DNA from: an uncultured Lacticaseibacillus sp.
Lineage (GTDB): Bacteria > Bacillota > Bacilli > Lactobacillales > Lactobacillaceae
DNA length: 64,000 nt
Direction: 5' to 3'
NCBI GenBank assembly: GCA_934370925.1
Contig: CAKRNG010000005.1
Span: 1 to 64,000 of the forward strand
Part shown: positions 63,504-64,000 of the stretch, piece after piece
How the letters are laid out: each line of letters begins with the position of its first letter
Position numbering within the stretch: position 1 is the stretch's first letter
Program-made: the position numbers and the translations under genes
Notes under the pieces: model-generated
Database searches by the model: none
Told to the model about the DNA's origin: nothing
Seen by the model: only the letters and a program-made list of their open reading frames with translations

Positions 63504-64000
63504 CTATTGGCGTTTTGCGCTATTCTGATTGACTTCCATGATGACCGGAAGAATCACGGGACGTCGCTTTGTCTGGTCAAACAAGTAATGTGCCAGGCCA
63601 TCACGAACGTCTTGCTTCAGGTGACTCCAGTCGAATTCCTTGTTATCAAGGTTCTTCTGCACGGTGTCCCCAACAATTTTGCCACATTCAGCGAGCAAAT
63701 CCTTGCTGGTCTTCATGTAAACAAACCCACGACTCTGAATCTTAGGCCGTGAAACAATGCGCTTCTTCTTGCGGTCAATCGTGACAACGGCAATCATGAT
63801 CCCATCTTCAGACAGCATCTTCCGGTCGCGCAGCACAATGTTCCCGATGTCGCCGACACCAATTCCATCAATCATGGTGTTCCCAGCTGGTGCTGTTCCC
63901 GTCACGCGTAATTGGCCCTTCGTGTACTCAATAATGTCACCGAGTGCAGGAATGATTACGCGTGCGCCATCAATCCCAACTTCTTCAGCGATATCCTTGT
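63504..64000 (-). CDS. Ribonuclease J, C-terminal part, cut by window edge
   Basis: At least 165 codons to TAG 63504. Sequence runs from DIAEEVGIDGARVIIP, GDIIEYT, through DGIGVGDIGNIVLRDRKMLSEDGIMIAVVTIDR to a C-terminal domain (SRGFVYMKTSKDLLAE). These are the beta-CASP end and C-terminal dimerisation domain of RNase J, the 5'-3' exonuclease/endonuclease of Gram-positive RNA decay. J1 and J2 cannot be told apart here; the catalytic HxHxDH lies outside the window. Confidence 0.92.
   Translation of the reverse strand, partial: KDIAEEVGIDGARVIIPALGDIIEYTKGQLRVTGTAPAGNTMIDGIGVGDIGNIVLRDRKMLSEDGIMIAVVTIDRKKKRIVSRPKIQSRGFVYMKTSKDLLAECGKIVGDTVQKNLDNKEFDWSHLKQDVRDGLAHYLFDQTKRRPVILPVIMEVNQNSAKRQ

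Overview
The window is a chromosomal segment of a low-GC Gram-positive bacterium of the family Lactobacillaceae. The organism has moderately high GC for that family, and genus is not resolved. The evidence is the gene content and order: tuf-tig-clpX-engB, scpA-scpB-rluB with ribT and xerD, recQ with ypbB and a LysM gene, pfkA-pyk next to dnaE, cmk-rpsA-der-hup, a GlnPQ transporter with fused binding protein and permease, a CtsR-like site before clpB, strong AGGAGG ribosome binding sites and Gram-positive promoters. Almost all genes from 9 kb onward lie on the minus strand. No rRNA, tRNA, CRISPR array, prophage or complete insertion sequence was seen.

Layout. 0-1.1 kb: the 5' end of an ISL3-type transposase gene, then two copies of an 87-bp repeat tied to tiny hydrophobic-peptide genes on opposite strands (possible type I toxin-antitoxin-like locus). 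1.1-4 kb: an arcD-arcA operon with a Pseudomonas-type arginine deiminase and no arcB/arcC. 4-10.2 kb: accessory genes (membrane protein, two GNAT acetyltransferases, TetR with a divergent DHA2 efflux pump, isochorismatase-like hydrolase, MazG-like protein), sprinkled with a small GC-rich palindrome. 10.2-15.8 kb: ctpA, yozE, msrA, ypmS, SGNH hydrolase, degV, hemolysin III. 16-25 kb: ABC-F, cca, TPR protein, hup, der, rpsA, cmk, LysM protein. 25-33 kb: recQ-ypbB; ribU under an FMN riboswitch; cvfB-xerD-ribT-scpA-scpB-rluB. 33-40 kb: pfkA-pyk, dnaE and divergent yjzD. 40-57 kb: lipoprotein, DUF1836 regulator, rpmF, clpB, lapA-SDR-rnz, an OatA-like acyltransferase, obg, uvrC, glnPQ. 56.5-64 kb: a 58-aa protein, MazG-like protein, engB, clpX, tig, tuf, a TPR protein and the 3' part of an RNase J gene.

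The core genes are ordinary housekeeping: chromosome segregation, ribosome assembly GTPases, translation factors, protein quality control, DNA repair and replication, and upper/lower glycolysis. The unusual material is between genes. (1) A family of about 420-bp intergenic elements occurs four times between 41.6 and 58 kb in one orientation. Its hairpin arms differ between copies but stay complementary, which is covariation-like evidence for a selected structure. (2) obg has a roughly 270-nt highly structured 5' leader with its own promoter and a Shine-Dalgarno separated from the start by a hairpin. (3) Two large terminators share a frame but have unrelated, self-complementary inner arms. (4) Short GC-rich palindromes recur between 6 and 10 kb. 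All are inferred by reading only; no alignment, folding program or database search was run.
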